Positions 1 to 11,378 of a stretch of DNA of 64,000 nt are shown piece by piece. Position numbers and translations under genes: made by a program. Source of the DNA: Silene latifolia (lineage: Eukaryota; Streptophyta; Magnoliopsida; Caryophyllales; Caryophyllaceae); assembly GCF_048544455.1 (NCBI RefSeq), contig NC_133538.1, positions 149,160,422-149,224,421 of the forward strand, in the 5' to 3' direction. The first letter of the stretch is position 1. Each line of letters starts with the position of its first letter. The notes under the pieces were generated by a model, which saw only the letters and a program-made list of their open reading frames with translations, was not told where the DNA came from and made no database searches.

Positions 1-999
1 GCAAATCAGAGGCTTTTTACCTAATTTGACTAAATGTGACCATAAATGTGAAATATGTGTAGAAGCGAAACATTCCATTAAACCGTTTAATTCAGTAACT
101 GAACGATCAACTGAACTCCTTGAATTGATTGATACGAACTTGGCTGACTTGAGAAAAATGGAGAGTAAGGGTGGAAAACACTACTACATTACTGTTAGGT
201 CTAGAAATCCGCAGACATCCCTGATCAATGTCTCACCTTAGCCTAACTATTAGGGTGCGAGGATGTCAGGCTATCAGGACACATGAAAACAGGCGCCAGG
301 CCATGGAGAGGACAACGGTCAAAATATCAGGACGATATTAGACCAGGAAATCATATTATAAGAGGAATATGCACGCAGAATTAAATAGGAAGATCTCGCA
401 ATTAAAGCAGCAATTAAGGACGTGATATTGAGAATTATTGCGGGTAATTTAGGCAAATATTCCGCATTAATACCAGGATCAAGCAGCCGTTCAACTGGTG
501 ACTATATAAAGATTATTTGGAAATCATTTGAAGGACGACAACACAAGACAAGATAGAGCATACAATATTCTCATACAACTCTTAGATACTTACGTCCCAT
601 TGTGCTAAATACATAATACAATAGTGAAATCCTCTCCTGGCTTGGTGCCCGTGGTTTTTTCCCATTCAAGGGTTTTCCACGTACAAAATTCTTTGTCTTC
701 TTATTGTTATATTTATCGTATTTATATCTTTATATTCCACCTAGACGACTTGACCTACGGACTAACTAGAGCTAGTTAACCCTACCCAAATCAACCCTGA
801 CCTGATTTCGTCTTGCGCAAAATCCATACAAAATAATTACCTTTGTCGATGACTACTCTAGATATACGAAAGTATACCTTTTGAGAACAAAAGATGAGGC
901 CAAACACAAATTTCTTATTTATAAGACCGAAGTTGAAAACCAGTTAGACAGAAAGATAAAGAAAGTCAGGTTAGATCGAGGTGGGGAATTGGGATTCTA
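1..999 (+). mobile_element. Ty1/copia pol fragment (integrase region), split by a solo LTR
   Basis: Bases 1-192 and 836-999 read as pieces of a copia polyprotein. The first shows a Cys-x2-Cys zinc-binding pair (CDHKCEIC) followed by a PF...R stretch, as in the end of the GAG-pre-integrase domain. The second shows the start of the integrase core, with FVDDYSRY and a DRGGE motif. The two pieces abut across the inserted solo LTR at a YYIT/ITF junction. This is a fossil fragment: only a small part of one polyprotein is present and it is broken. Family identity comes from motifs read by eye. Confidence 0.85.
193..835 (+). mobile_element. Solo LTR (Ty1/copia type) inside the copia fragment
   Basis: A 643-bp block starting TGTTAGG is flanked by the 5-bp duplication ATTAC (188-192 and 836-840) and exactly interrupts the copia integrase reading. 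It contains the GGTGCCCGTGG...TTTTTCCCATTC stretch typical of the R/U5 region of plant copia LTRs, so an LTR left by recombination is the best reading. No internal region is present. The 3' end (…AAAATA) is not the usual CA, so that edge is slightly uncertain. Confidence 0.75.
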
Positions 1000-1075
1000 G
1001 TAACTAACTAACTAACTAATCATTTTGCACCCACACCCACACCCACACCCACACCCACACCCACACCCACACCCA
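1000..1075. repeat. Microsatellite: AACT repeats, then (ACACCC)n
   Basis: About four AACT units are followed by about seven ACACCC hexamers at 1029-1073. A shorter stretch of the same hexamer appears at about 1248-1265, on the far side of the small element next to it. Confidence 0.9.
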
Positions 1076-1247
1076 TACAAAAGCGTCTTACTTGTGACGC
1101 ACACTATCCGTCACAAGCAATAAGGCAAGTGGGAGGGCAATTGGTGTAAAATGGAGCACCCCATAGATAGCGTCACTTGCATATTGTGATAGGGTACTAT
1201 TCATCTTCATCTTGTGACGAATAGTACCCGTCTTCTATAAAAATTAG
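1076..1247. mobile_element. Short MITE-like element between hexamer repeats
   Basis: Both halves carry CTTGTGACG-type motifs in opposite arrangement (CTTGTGACGCACACTATCCG near 1090, CTTGTGACGAATAGTACCCG near 1213), with little coding potential. It is bracketed by ACACCC hexamers. Terminal repeats are imperfect, so the superfamily (possibly Mutator-like) is not assigned. Confidence 0.4.
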
Positions 1248-1544
1248 TGCACCCACACCCACACACTTCCTTTCTTTTTGTTTCTGAAACTATGATGCCT
1301 ACAGAAAGGCCCACGTGTACATTTTTAATACAAGAAACGTGAACGAGGAGCGTATGTGTACACGTGGCATAATACCATTGATGAATTAGCCGCGCAACTT
1401 GACATCATGAGAGTTTAAATAGCCATCAATCTCTTTTGGAAATTGGACGTCACTTACCACTTCCACTATCTCCTTTTTAAAATATAAACAAAAACAAAAA
1501 CCAACGAAAAAATGTTTAGTGCACTCGTGATTTATATTGGGAAA
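1248..1544. other. Unassigned AT-rich non-coding DNA
   Basis: Starts with a few ACACCC hexamers. A short minus-strand open frame at 1386-1619 overlaps the next foldback element and has no recognisable domain. Nothing else can be supported. Confidence 0.5.
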
Positions 1545-1690
1545 ATAACAGGGTGTTATCGGATGAAACTTAATTTGGGTGTCACCCTTGCACATAGAGT
1601 GAGTGGGGGACTCCTTCAATTAAAAATGCATGTGAGAGGGTGACATTTAATTTAGACGTCATCCGATGATGCTTTATCATTATCCTTTTA
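1545..1690. mobile_element. Foldback (hairpin) MITE-like element
   Basis: The left arm (TTATCGGATGAAACTTAATT...GGGTGTCACCC) is answered in reverse complement by the right arm (AGGGTGACATTTAATTTAGACGTCATCCGATGA), around a loop near 1595-1625. Arms are about 40 bp with mismatches. No target duplication was clear. Confidence 0.45.
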
Positions 1691-2400
1691 TATAGTCATT
1701 AATTTAGATGGACGTAACCTAGGTTCACTGTTACATTAGTCACTGTGCATGGGAAATGGCTACAGTACTAATATTGTTTACGCACATCCTAATCCTTGTT
1801 TTTTCAACTTATTACATAGTAGTAAAACTCGCTTTCTTTACCCAAACTCAACATTTAAAAAGTTCAGTGTAGTAAGCAGTGGCGGATTTTAAAAGGATTA
1901 GCACGGGTATATTATCCGAAATTTTACGATGAGATTGTATAGGTTATTCACAGTTAGAGGACAGAATAGCATATATATAATAGAAAAGTCATGGATCTAT
2001 TGTATTGGTATTTTTCTACCGAATTAGGTTAAACTAGGTCAAAGTGGTCTTACGCATTATATGAGGAATATACGATATTTGTATGGTTGTTACGTAATTA
2101 AAGAGAGATGTAAATAGAAGGTTAACTCAAGAGCATTGGTGACGCAGAAAACCCAATATGGGAAATGACCGCGGGAAGGGGACCGTACCCTTCCAAGGAT
2201 TGCACTAGCTTTATAATGTGAAAGATGAATAGAATGAGTATGGTACGGCTACTTTGCTAGTACAACGTTTAGGGTTTGTTTCTGTGTCCATGAATGCTCT
2301 TTCTTCCTTTCTCCGTCATATATATACGACCCAATCCCTAGTAGGGTTTAGGTTGCTTGCATGATAACTTAGCCGAAATCCACCTTCACTGGGCCTTTCC
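1691..2400. other. Unassigned; may include the 3' LTR of the Tat/Retand-like element G
   Basis: No gene is seen. A TATATATA-like stretch lies at about 2318-2327. Because element G runs right-to-left and its 3' end should lie here, part of this segment may be its LTR, but no second LTR copy is present for comparison and no clear TG...CA boundary was found. Confidence 0.3.
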
Positions 2401-2794
2401 TGTTGCCAGCCCATGACTTGCAAACTAAAGCCCAACTCCCTTCATTCTCCCTGAAATCTGTCTGGTTACTCCGTGCTTATGGGCTCCTTGAAGCTATCAG
2501 ATTATTCGGCCCAGTCCTTCTTGAAAGTCTTGACGGACCAATCCTCTTCTCGGTCCAATGTGCAGAATTTGGCCCAAACAGTTTGCCCCTAATTTCTTGC
2601 GAGACACGCTTCGAACTGACGAGCGGGAAATTATCAGTTAATCCTTGCGTAGTCTTTTGCACAACATCCCACATACTTATCATTGCCCTCACATCCTCGT
2701 TTCTCACCCCCTCAACTCTCCCCCCTTATAACTCCAACCGTCTCCACTCCATCTCCCCACAATCAATTCCAAAAAATTTTAAAACCCTCCCTCT

Positions 2795-2803
2795 CTTATA
2801 AAC
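2795..2803 (+). promoter_or_regulatory. TATA-like box for the opposite-strand ORF of element G
   Basis: CTTATAAAC lies about 110 bp upstream of the first ATG (2911, context ACCATGG), followed by a pyrimidine-rich leader. Spacing and context fit a plant promoter; activity is inferred. Confidence 0.4.
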
Positions 2804-2910
2804 CCTTCTTCTTCCTTTCATTCCCCGCCGGAGTTTCGCCATTTTCATCGGAGCCTATCTCCACTTCACCAGGTATTTACCCTCATCTTTCCAATATTTT
2901 CTTGCATTAC

Positions 2911-4912
2911 CATGGGTAAATCTCGCCATGCCCCTTCATCTTCTACCTCGGCCACTTCGGTGCCGGACCCCTTTTTCCCGTCCCGTGACCTTTTCACCCA
3001 CCCTCACAATTGCGACTCTACCTTGACGACCGCCGGCCTTCCCCCAATCAAAGAACTATTGGGGCTCGGCGACGGGGTGATATTGTCATTCCTGACCATG
3101 GGCAGAAGGCTGACGCATCCCGAGAGGGATGTATTTGTCTTTACCTCTACCCCTTTAAATACGGCCACCGTTTTCCATTCCCCAAGTTGATTCAGGACTT
3201 CCTTCGAACTAATGGCTTTGCCATGGTTCAAATTGCTGCGCATGTGTGGAGGGTTCTCCTCTACTCTCTTACTGCCAGCCAGAATACTGGTAGTACCATC
3301 AGTTTGGGCGATCTTGCTCATATGTTTGAGATTCGTTCATTGGGGAGAGGCCAATTTTCATTCCGTGGCCATGGTGAGGCTCCCTTTAGGCATGTGTCAA
3401 AGTCGAAGGACGAGAAGTGGTTTAAAGAGTTCTTCTACCTGAGGAAGGACTCTATTCAGCCACCTGCCGACTACATCTTTGAAGACTGGGTCATGACTTC
3501 GAGTAAGCCGCTTTCCTGCTATCTTGTTGATTTCCATGTGCTCATTGGCTTAACTTTTATTTGTGTGCAGGTCCTCGCAATCTGATCCGCTTGGGAGACC
3601 CTGCGTCTGCTCGCAACATGTTGTTCTGCATACCTTCTTCTGACAGAAAGTTTCCTGACCTGCTCCCCGGTTTCTCTCCTGCTTCCTCCTCCAATCCCCA
3701 ACAATCATCACGCAACATGTCTTTTGGTAAGTTTCTGTAAGTTGGATGCCTGATGCTTTTATATTGTCTACCTGATACTCTCTGATGCCTGGTTTCTTGC
3801 TGATAGCAGGTGCCAGAATTGATCCCTTAGAGGCCATCCTCCACAGTGCTAGGAGGAAGAGGGCTGCTGGGAGCCCTGACACCCCTTCTGCCCCTAAGAG
3901 GAATGCTCTTGCTGCTTCCTTCCAATCAACTCCTGCTCGCCCTACCTTCGAGCCTTTAGAAGTCAGTCCTTTATCACGCCATCCTCCTATTCCTCCGTCA
4001 AGCCCTGCTGCCACTAGCAGAGGTATTACTGCCCACTTTCCTGAGAGATTTGGGAACGTGGACCAGGTCCCTTATTGGCTAGCAATAGATCAGCTTCTGT
4101 TTCGGCTACTAGTGGAGACTTTCAAGCAGTTCTCCCTTGAGGAGATGGCTGAAAATGACGTGCACAACGCCTTTTTGGTAAGCTTGCCCCTTATGCTGCC
4201 TTTATTCGCTCCGACTTCATATCTGTTGGATCTACTGACCTTTCTTTCTGGTGACAGGCCTTCCAGTCAGCTCTGTATAATAGGAAGATTATAGACGTGG
4301 TTCAGACTAGCTACTAGCAGAGCCACCAATGCCAGGAATCAGAAGCTTACAGGGACAGTTGCTAGTTTGGAGCACCAGCGTCTTGACTTGAGGCAGCGTG
4401 TAGCGGAGCTGAAGGCTGAGCTGTCTGGGACCAAGAAGCAGCTGAAGGAGAGAGCTGACCAGCTGGCACGTACCCATGAGGTGTGCAATTCCTTTACCGA
4501 GGCTCTCAAACGTGCTGATGAGATGATTAATTAGCTGATCATTCTTTCCACTAATATTGTGACTTATGCTACCTGGCGTGGCAAGATCAGCGAGATGCGT
4601 GCTGCGCTGGTTGAGCCCCCCACCCTCCATATGGTAGAGGAGGAGAGGCAGTTAGAGAACCTCTAGCCTGTAAAGCCTGACTTGGGCGTGCTGATGCCAG
4701 ATGTTGGTAAGGTGAACTCTCTTGCTATGACAGAGCAGGCTGCTACAGAGGGAGCTGGCCCTTTTCAGGAGGCTGATGCTAGTGTCCAGGAGGGTGCTGG
4801 TGAGAGGTTTGTGCAACCCGGTCCTGTTCCTAAAAATGAGGGTCAGCCAGAACATGCAGGGGAGGGGGCTATGGATGTTGAGAGGGAAGTCATTGACTTA
4901 GCCTCTGTTTAA
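2911..4912 (+). pseudogene. Opposite-strand ORF in G: gypsy-type 'transposase' domain plus coiled coil, spliced
   Basis: Starts MGKSRHAPSSS in a strong ACCATGG context. A segment with CLYLYPFKYGHRFPFPKLIQ and a following HVWRVLLYSL pattern resembles the 'putative gypsy type transposase' family (PF04195), which is common in plant retroelement-associated proteins. Downstream are a low-complexity Pro/Ser region and a long heptad-like region (about 4330-4640) suited to coiled coil, ending in an acidic tail (MDVEREVIDLASV). Plausible GT-AG introns separate the blocks (about 3502-3570, 3727-3810 and 4180-4257). It runs opposite to the element's own pol. It is part of an old retroelement, broken, with a few breaks. 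Function is unknown. Confidence 0.55.
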
Positions 4913-5204
4913 AAAAATTATTAAGTATTTTGTGGTTTTGAGGGTCTGGCCCAGTGTGCCGCAGACTTGTAAATATTTTCAAATACTTTATTTTGTGGTT
5001 CTTGCCGTGGTGGCGGGTTGAAATTTTGGCCATGCTTGCCCAGGTGGCAGGTTTGGCTATATTTTGAAATGTATGTTTCCTGTTTAGCAGGCTGACTTGT
5101 TTCTTCATATATCTCGTGTTTTGTGATTTGGCTTTTCTATCTATTGACAGATTTAGACATATACTAGGTAGTCATGTTTAGTTCTGAGAGCTGTTCTAGA
5201 CTTA
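4913..5204. other. Non-coding tail of the opposite-strand ORF
   Basis: T-rich sequence with no domain-bearing ORF. It probably holds the 3' UTR of the ORF ending at 4912, leading into the minisatellite. Confidence 0.4.
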
Positions 5205-5480
5205 TAAATATCGTTGCGTCAACCCAAATGGCTGATTTAAACTGGTGGTGGCCGTGTCAACCCAGGAGGCTGATTTAGGCCTGTCGTGTCAACCCAGGGG
5301 GCTGATTTAGACTGGGGTGGCCGTGTCAACCCAGGGGGCTGATTTAGAAGTGTCATGTTAACCTAGGGGGCTGATTTAGACTGGAGGTGGCCGTGTTAAC
5401 CCAGGGGGTTGATTTAAACCTGTCGTGTCAACCCAGGAGGCTTATTTAGAACTAGATAGCTGTCGTGTCAGCCCAGGATC
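5205..5480. repeat. Minisatellite of element G, 7-8 units of 32-40 bp
   Basis: Units begin GTGTCAACCCAGG and contain GGCTGATTTAGA, alternating with a TGGGGTGGCC or CCTGTC tail. Amplified tandem repeats near the 3' end are a feature of Retand-type elements. Units differ by substitutions and by two length classes. Confidence 0.9.
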
Positions 5481-6049
5481 CTGGTTGCTCATAGATCCCT
5501 GTGCTCCTTATATTTTTGCATGCATGCTGGGGCCCTGACTACGTCGAGTACTTGGTGTCGATAGCTATCTTTAGGGGTGGTATCCGGGGTAGCTGCATGA
5601 GCTTTAGTTGTCAGCCAAGCCCCCCTTCGTATGTTCCACAAGCCGCCTGGTGAGGGTGCTCCTACTGGAGAGTTAGGTTAGGCATGTTGGAGTGCCATGT
5701 ACCTTGTCACCCCACGTTCACAGTTGACAGTCCTGCTGTTAACACTTTCAACTTACCATAGACGTTAGATTGTGAAGTGGTATTTCAAAGAACCCAAAAT
5801 AGGAAAGTCAAAAAACCAATCAATGAATGTGAAGTACCTGGCGCTATCTCATGGGGTTCCAAAGCAACCATGGACCCATGATGCTACAGACCACAAGGTC
5901 CAATAGTGGTTTCAAGTTTAAAGAAATGTAAATAAAAAGAAGTACAATAAAAAACTGATAGTATGCCTACTATCTTTTTTTTTTGTTTTTTTTGTTTTTG
6001 TTTTAGGGTTTCTTGAATACAAACTCTGTACACTAAATTCTACTTGTTA
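5481..6049. other. Non-coding region between minisatellite and pol end of G
   Basis: No coding region is recognised. A poly-T stretch with G interruptions lies at 5970-6002. The pol stop on the minus strand is at about 6050. Confidence 0.5.
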
Positions 6050-6114
6050 TCAAAAGTGATACCTCTTCAGGTGAAGTATGTTCCATGATTTGTGTATTAA
6101 TTGACCATCCATGG

Positions 6115-6191
6115 TGATGCGTGCTATTTATATAGACTTTTTGTACTTATTTTGCACGTATTTCTATGCGATCCCCGTAGTTTTAGGCTAC
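6115..6191 (+). repeat. 5' LTR of E, first piece
   Basis: Matches the first 77 bases of the 3' LTR at 41911 almost exactly, then is interrupted by CACTA element A. The rest resumes at 21382. Confidence 0.9.
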
Positions 6192-6430
6192 CACTACTAC
6201 AATTTTATTCAAAGAGGGCATCCCTTAGAGTACAGTTGGACACGGAACCGTCTTATACTATTCAATTAATTTGGCGCCATTAGTGATTACATACTTAGGA
6301 CGGTTAATAGAGACACCCGTCCTCGTTGTAAAAGTAACAAGGACGGTTGGTCAATAAAACCGTCTTCTTATTAAAAAAAAACGCGGTTATATTACTAGAC
6401 CGTCTTCTTGTATTTTAATAGTGATGATCC
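6192..6430. repeat. Left subterminal repeats of CACTA A
   Basis: Holds multiple copies of GACGGTT/AACCGTC in both orientations (for example AGGACGGTTAATAG, GGACGGTTGGTC, ACCGTCTTCTT). Such arrays are the usual binding sites of CACTA accessory transposase. The reverse complement of this region matches 39790-40036 of element B. Confidence 0.85.
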
Positions 6431-8012
6431 AAATTCCCAATACTCCTATTCAAACACAATACACGCACGAAACCCTTATTTCCTAAAGCATAAACCACCC
6501 TCATCGTCTGTCGTTAATCTCTAACGCTACCACCAGTGCCTCGCAAACCACCGCCACGACATTCTTCTTCATCATCGCCCTAAAGCAACACTGTACCACC
6601 GATCACCGCCAGTCGTTCATCGCCTTACCGAGGTGTGTGTCAATCATCATATTCTTCATTAAGTACATGATAAATCGTTTATTTAGTACAAATTAATTTC
6701 GTAACTACCATAATTGAACAATGAAATCAATTCTGCATATCATATTCTTCATTTAATTTCTGATAATTTGTTAATCTGCTTGTGCTACTGCTCCATTTTT
6801 TCGTTAATCTGCTTATGCTTATCCCCAATCCCCTTATTTTGCTTGTGCTTATCTGTGTAATTGTTGATTTTGCTGAATTTATCAATCTTTCTTACTGCAA
6901 GCTCTTTCGTATAAAACGGTTTTATAGTTAGATTATCATGAGACCGACCCTTATAATGGGAAATTGTTAGATTATTGATGTGCTTTGGGTAGAAGGTTAG
7001 AAATAAAATTCAAAATCTTGATTATTGCTACTGCTCCATTTTGTTGATTTTGCTAGAAGAGGTTCTCTATTGGAATTCAAGCTCTTGATTGAAATGAATA
7101 AAATTTAAATAAAATGATTGTAAGAAGTGCGAGTTTATACTCGTATGAAATGGTAATTCATAGAATGTAAACTACTTTAAAGAGGGTTATTTAGTTGATG
7201 TATGAAGTGTGAGTTATACTCGTATGAAATAGCAATTCATAGAATTTGCGATAACTCACACTAAAAAGGCTAACCTAGAAAGAACTCTATGATCTACATT
7301 AAGAATTAATTTCAGCACAAGAATTAGGTTGCAAAAAAGGGATACAAAAATCCTAATCATGTCAATTCTGAGGTAATCATGTCAGTCATGATCATGTCAA
7401 TTATGGGGGCAATTCCAAAACTTAATTTAGGAGATGGGCATAGATCTTTTCCAGGTCGGGGTTCCACAGCTACAACAGATACATATACAACAGCTTTATT
7501 GTGCTGAAAATTCCGAGGTGTGTGGGAATATGAGTTTATCGCTTCCTAAAATAACAACCATAATTATCGCTTCCTTTATAGCCCGACAATGCTCGAACGA
7601 GTTAACCAAAAGGTGAGGACCCAAACTTTACTATTTTTTCCAGTTAAGGACTCGTACTTTAAAATTTTACAGTTAAGGATCTCTTACACTAACTCCGTCA
7701 AGTACGTCACTAAAAGCAACCTCGGATAATTCTATCTTCGTATAATGTACTTCGTACACTGAAGTTACATTAAGATTTTATAAAATTTATATATAACTCA
7801 TTGTGACAAAGAGTAAAGTAAGAGGCTTAATTTTCAATCCTATATTTTATTTGTAACCAGAAGTCTTGAAAAAGCAAGATCTTTATGAATTGAAAGTTGT
7901 CTAACAATTCGATCAGCACATTATTTTTTCTTTTATGAAATCAGTTTTGCAAGCAATTTCTGATCAACTATAACTCAATGCTTCTGAAACTCTTAAAATT
8001 GGGTCATTCATA
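6431..8012. other. Interior of CACTA A: leader/intron-like sequence
   Basis: A stretch at 6431-6640 is similar to the reverse complement of 39560-39780 in element B and probably is a shared transcribed leader. The rest is AT-rich with only short unconnected ORFs. No domain is recognised. Confidence 0.5.
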
Positions 8013-8237
8013 AGCTACACCGTACAAAGCAGCACAATGGCATACAATTGTCGAGCGAGAACATCTCCTAAACTAACCACAATGTCGAAATAAGAGTAAA
8101 CATGAATGCACCACAAAATAATAAATAACGAAAAGCATGTAATGAATATCAATTAACACTTCTTTGTCTAAAATGCACACCTTGAGAAGGATACCGAGTG
8201 ATTTCGGGTGCCATTGTGCTGCTTTGTACGGTATAGC
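8013..8237. mobile_element. Small foldback element in CACTA A
   Basis: Left arm AGCTACACCGTACAAAGCAG...CAATGGCAT (8013-8045) is mirrored by GTGCCATTGTGCTGC...TACGGTATAGC (8207-8237), an arm pair of about 30 bp with one or two mismatches around about 160 bp. It looks like a MITE; no target duplication was confirmed. Confidence 0.55.
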
Positions 8238-9132
8238 ATTCTATGTTAGACCTCTTTTACTTCTCTTAAGGTTAGAGGATTTCTTTTTTATTTATTTATT
8301 TATTTATTTTCAGCTGTGTTTTTACCTCTTTTACTTCTCTTAAGGTTAGAGTTATTTCCTGCTTTGCAGATGGGTTTATAGGAACCATCTTTATCATTTC
8401 CTGCAATGTAGCAGTATTAGTCTCATTTTGTTGTTGCGTCTGACTGTTCTAATCTTGTTAGTATGCTGACACCGAAGAAATTTCCATCTAATAATCATAT
8501 GGGAATCTTCGGTTGTCAGTAGAGACATTTTAATGCTGCCTTGTAATTTCAGACCACGTAAATTCAGTTTTGTTCGTAAGAAGGGGAATAAATTACCTCA
8601 TGTAATGGTTCATGTAATCTGCTAGAGTGTGGGTTGATAGTTATCCGGATGACTTAGCTGACATTGTGTATCGAACTTCATGGCCTATTTATAATATGGT
8701 TACCTGCCTTTCTATCAAAAGAAGCAGTATTAGTCTTATAGTTAAACTACTACTTGCTAGCAACATGACTATCATGTTTTTCAGTTTACCTATAGATTAA
8801 ACCGAATTTAACTAAAATTTAATAGATTAATGAAACAGTCTCCTAAAATTAATTTTGGGAGATAATCTCAGTACCAAAATCATAGCTAAGGAATCATCTT
8901 ATTTAATTGTGAGTCTTATGTTTAATTGTTTCTGAGTTATAGCCTGACTTATGGCCTGTTACGATTGACATGTTTTAGTGTTTTACTATGAAGTATGATT
9001 AGTAGATTTTCATATGATTACTTTTAGGTATGCTGGTCGTCTTTCTATATGCAACTTTTTTTTTTAACAAGTCCAGTACTGGTTTTTTTAATATTCTTAT
9101 AACATATGAAATTATGATTAATTTGAATTGTG
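8238..9132. other. Interior of CACTA A: AT-rich, no recognised gene
   Basis: Contains a duplicated CCTCTTTTACTTCTCTTAAG segment (about 8249 and 8327) and a short (TTTA)n run. Probably intronic sequence of the element's decayed gene. Confidence 0.45.
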
Positions 9133-9336
9133 CAGGCTTGGAAAAATTGTATATTTTCATTGCCAGGAAAACCGATAAAGATGGTGGCTTCAGGGTTGGT
9201 ATACATGTCACGTAATGAGAAGTTTGTTTCCGCTCACGACACAAGAATGAGCACCAAATGTCCCAAAACACATAATGATATGGATGAGTTCTTCATTTCA
9301 CAGTTCACGTTGCAAAGCTCCTGTTTTGTAGCATAA
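9133..9336 (+). pseudogene. Exon-like piece of the CACTA A gene
   Basis: A TTGTGCAG acceptor-like sequence precedes an open stretch reading AWKNCIFSLPGKPIKMVASG, ending at a stop at about 9336. The pattern loosely resembles the conserved domain placed ahead of the Ulp1 domain in CACTA-encoded proteins. Identity is tentative; no catalytic residues are involved. It lies on the same strand as the protease exons at 18760-20689. Confidence 0.35.
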
Positions 9337-9925
9337 CTTTAACTAGTTAATCTGCAGTGACAAGTAAACAGAGATTAATTAGTATAACCAACAAGCACAA
9401 ATGTCTTTACATACTAATTAACCTCAAAAGGTTGTGTTCTTGTTTTACATTATCAAGCAGGCAAAATTTTGCATTTGCAGTAAAGCTGCTCTAAATAAAG
9501 CCATTTACTTAGTAGTAAATTTAACCCAAATTGAAATTTTACATGTTAAATTCTTACGAGATACTACAGTTATTTCACAAATGTCTCAAATGGGTTTTTA
9601 CTTATTGATTGATGCGCTATTGAGAAACGCTTTTGTTAGTGCCCCTTTTTTTGGAGTTTTGAACTTAATTCAGCACTATTGAGTATTAGTGCCATAAACA
9701 AAACGCCTCTAGAAAGTTTTTTTGTAGTAGTGAAATCAACTACGATATGCTGAGACGACCAATTAATCCCTATTGATTTAAAAGGGATGGTGCTTTTACT
9801 TAGTACGCTTTGATATATATTTATGAACAATTTAGCAATTATCATTTCTTTGTGATAGGTATTTGACTGAACTGGTAGTGAGTATTCAATGCACAACTTC
9901 ATATGGATTCTTGTGCCCCACATTG
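9337..9925. other. Interior of CACTA A up to the hAT insertion
   Basis: Only small ORFs without domains. Nothing further can be supported. Confidence 0.4.
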
Positions 9926-10083
9926 TTGTTCAATAGGGATGGCAGTGGGTCGGGGATCCGACCCAGACCCTGAGGGTCAAACCCTAATGGGTCGGGTATG
10001 GGTCTCATTTTTTCAGACTCAATAGGTATGGGTCTTAAGAAAATATTTCAGGTCCGGGTCCGGGTCTAAGTTATGAGACTCAT

Positions 10084-11363
10084 TGTAATACCTGCCCTTT
10101 TAGGGACCCTTTGACCAGCGTTGACTGACCTTGGGAATGGGAGTAGCCTTAGAAAGGCGTGCCAAACCATCTTGAGTTGCGTGTTAAGAGTGGTACTCGA
10201 TAGAGTAGAGGCTACTCGATCGAGTAGCTAGGTCACTCGATCGAGTAGGGGGCCACTCGATCGAGTATGTAGGGTACTCGATCGAGTACCGAGTTTTCAG
10301 CGAGGGTTTTATATCGCGTTTTGTTAAATCCGCAAATCACTTCCGCCACTTTCCTCCTATCCTTCAGTCGCCCCTTTCCCTTCCCTTCACCTCAAAACCT
10401 CCATGGAAGCCTTTTGAAGATCCTTGTGCCTTAGGAGAGCGTCACTTGTGTCGGGTAGCGGTCTTTCTTTGAGTTTTCTCTATAGGTATGTCATAATCAT
10501 CATCCGTGTCCTTGATCTTTCTTGTTAGGGTTTGCTTGTTAGTAATAGATAATTGTGTTGTGCTTATAGGCTTTGCTTGATTCTTTGGATATGTCATATG
10601 TTGGCATGGATTGGTTGCGATTGCTTAAAGGTAGGTTCGCCTACTCAGTTTCTGTAGATGGTCTAGCGTGTCGGTCGTTGTGATTGTTTTGTGATTGCTT
10701 AGTATCGTAATGGCATGGTGTTGATAGTGATGGTGATTGTGTTGTGGTCTTTGGTTCTCGAGATGCGTTCTCTACCGAGTGGGGTCACTTGCGGGAGTGG
10801 CTTCACGCCCTAGTTTCGCCCTTCGTGGAACCCGCCACGGAAGGGGATGTGCACATTAATGAGCGGGGTTGTCGCTCGATATGATGAGCGGGGCTCGTGT
10901 GGGAACGGCCTGCGGTCCCCACGCGTGGTGGGTCGAGTGGACAGTCAGTGATTGAGTTGGTTGGGTTGTTGTGATGGTGTCTGAGATTCATAGCTTGTAT
11001 TGTGTTGATAATTGTAGTTGCTCTTGTTGTATCTTGTCTCAGTACTGACCTTGTGTGGTTGTTTTGTTTGTTATGTGTCCGCCGTGATCCCTTATGGTGA
11101 GCAGTCGGTCTTAGCGGTGTGTTGATGTTGTTGATAGTCGGTGTCCTAAGGCAGGATGAGTCTTCACGAGATTCGCTAGTTATAGCGAGTAGTCTTTGAG
11201 TTGTATCTTTCTTAACGTTTGTTGGTTTAAATCGCTTGTAATACAATATAATAGTTATTTTATCGACATTTGATTATTACTATCCTCGGGCAACCGAGAT
11301 GGTAACGCCCTTATATGCTAAGGAAGGCCTAGTTAAGGCTCCTCTGAATATGGGGGTGTTACA
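10084..11363 (+). repeat. 5' LTR of J
   Basis: TG...CA bounded, matching 16830-18108. Contains five TCGATCGA-type sites at 10196-10286 immediately before a TTTTATAT TATA-like sequence at about 10307. Confidence 0.92.
10196..10286. promoter_or_regulatory. Palindrome array in J 5' LTR (5 sites)
   Basis: Five copies of CTCGATCGAG (first one altered) with start-to-start spacing 19, 21, 20 and 21 bp. The array ends about 20 bp before the TATA-like sequence, so it occupies the likely U3 enhancer position. Confidence 0.75.
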
Positions 11364-11378
11364 AAGTGGTATCAGAGC

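Larger units (their letters stand above)
2401..6114 (-). mobile_element. Tat/Retand-like Ty3/gypsy element G, left (3') part
   Basis: The minus strand encodes the last residues of a gypsy polyprotein ending WNILHLKRYHF at about 6050-6114, a C-terminus characteristic of the Tat clade. The rest of the integrase continues at 43406, beyond the inserted Athila-like element E. Left of the pol end lie a minisatellite (5205-5480) and an opposite-strand spliced ORF (2911-4912). That order (pol, minisatellite, antisense ORF, LTR) fits Retand-type elements described from Silene. It is an old fossil with many breaks; the left boundary is a guess. Confidence 0.65.

Noticed and set aside
1029-1075. Telomere-like hexamer
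   Set aside because: ACACCC differs from the plant telomere unit CCCTAAA and the run is short.
1386-1619. 77-residue minus-strand ORF
   Set aside because: Overlaps a foldback element; no support beyond an open frame.
2403-2801. 132-residue plus-strand ORF
   Set aside because: Lies in the leader/promoter region of the G opposite-strand gene; composition is non-protein-like and it has no domain.
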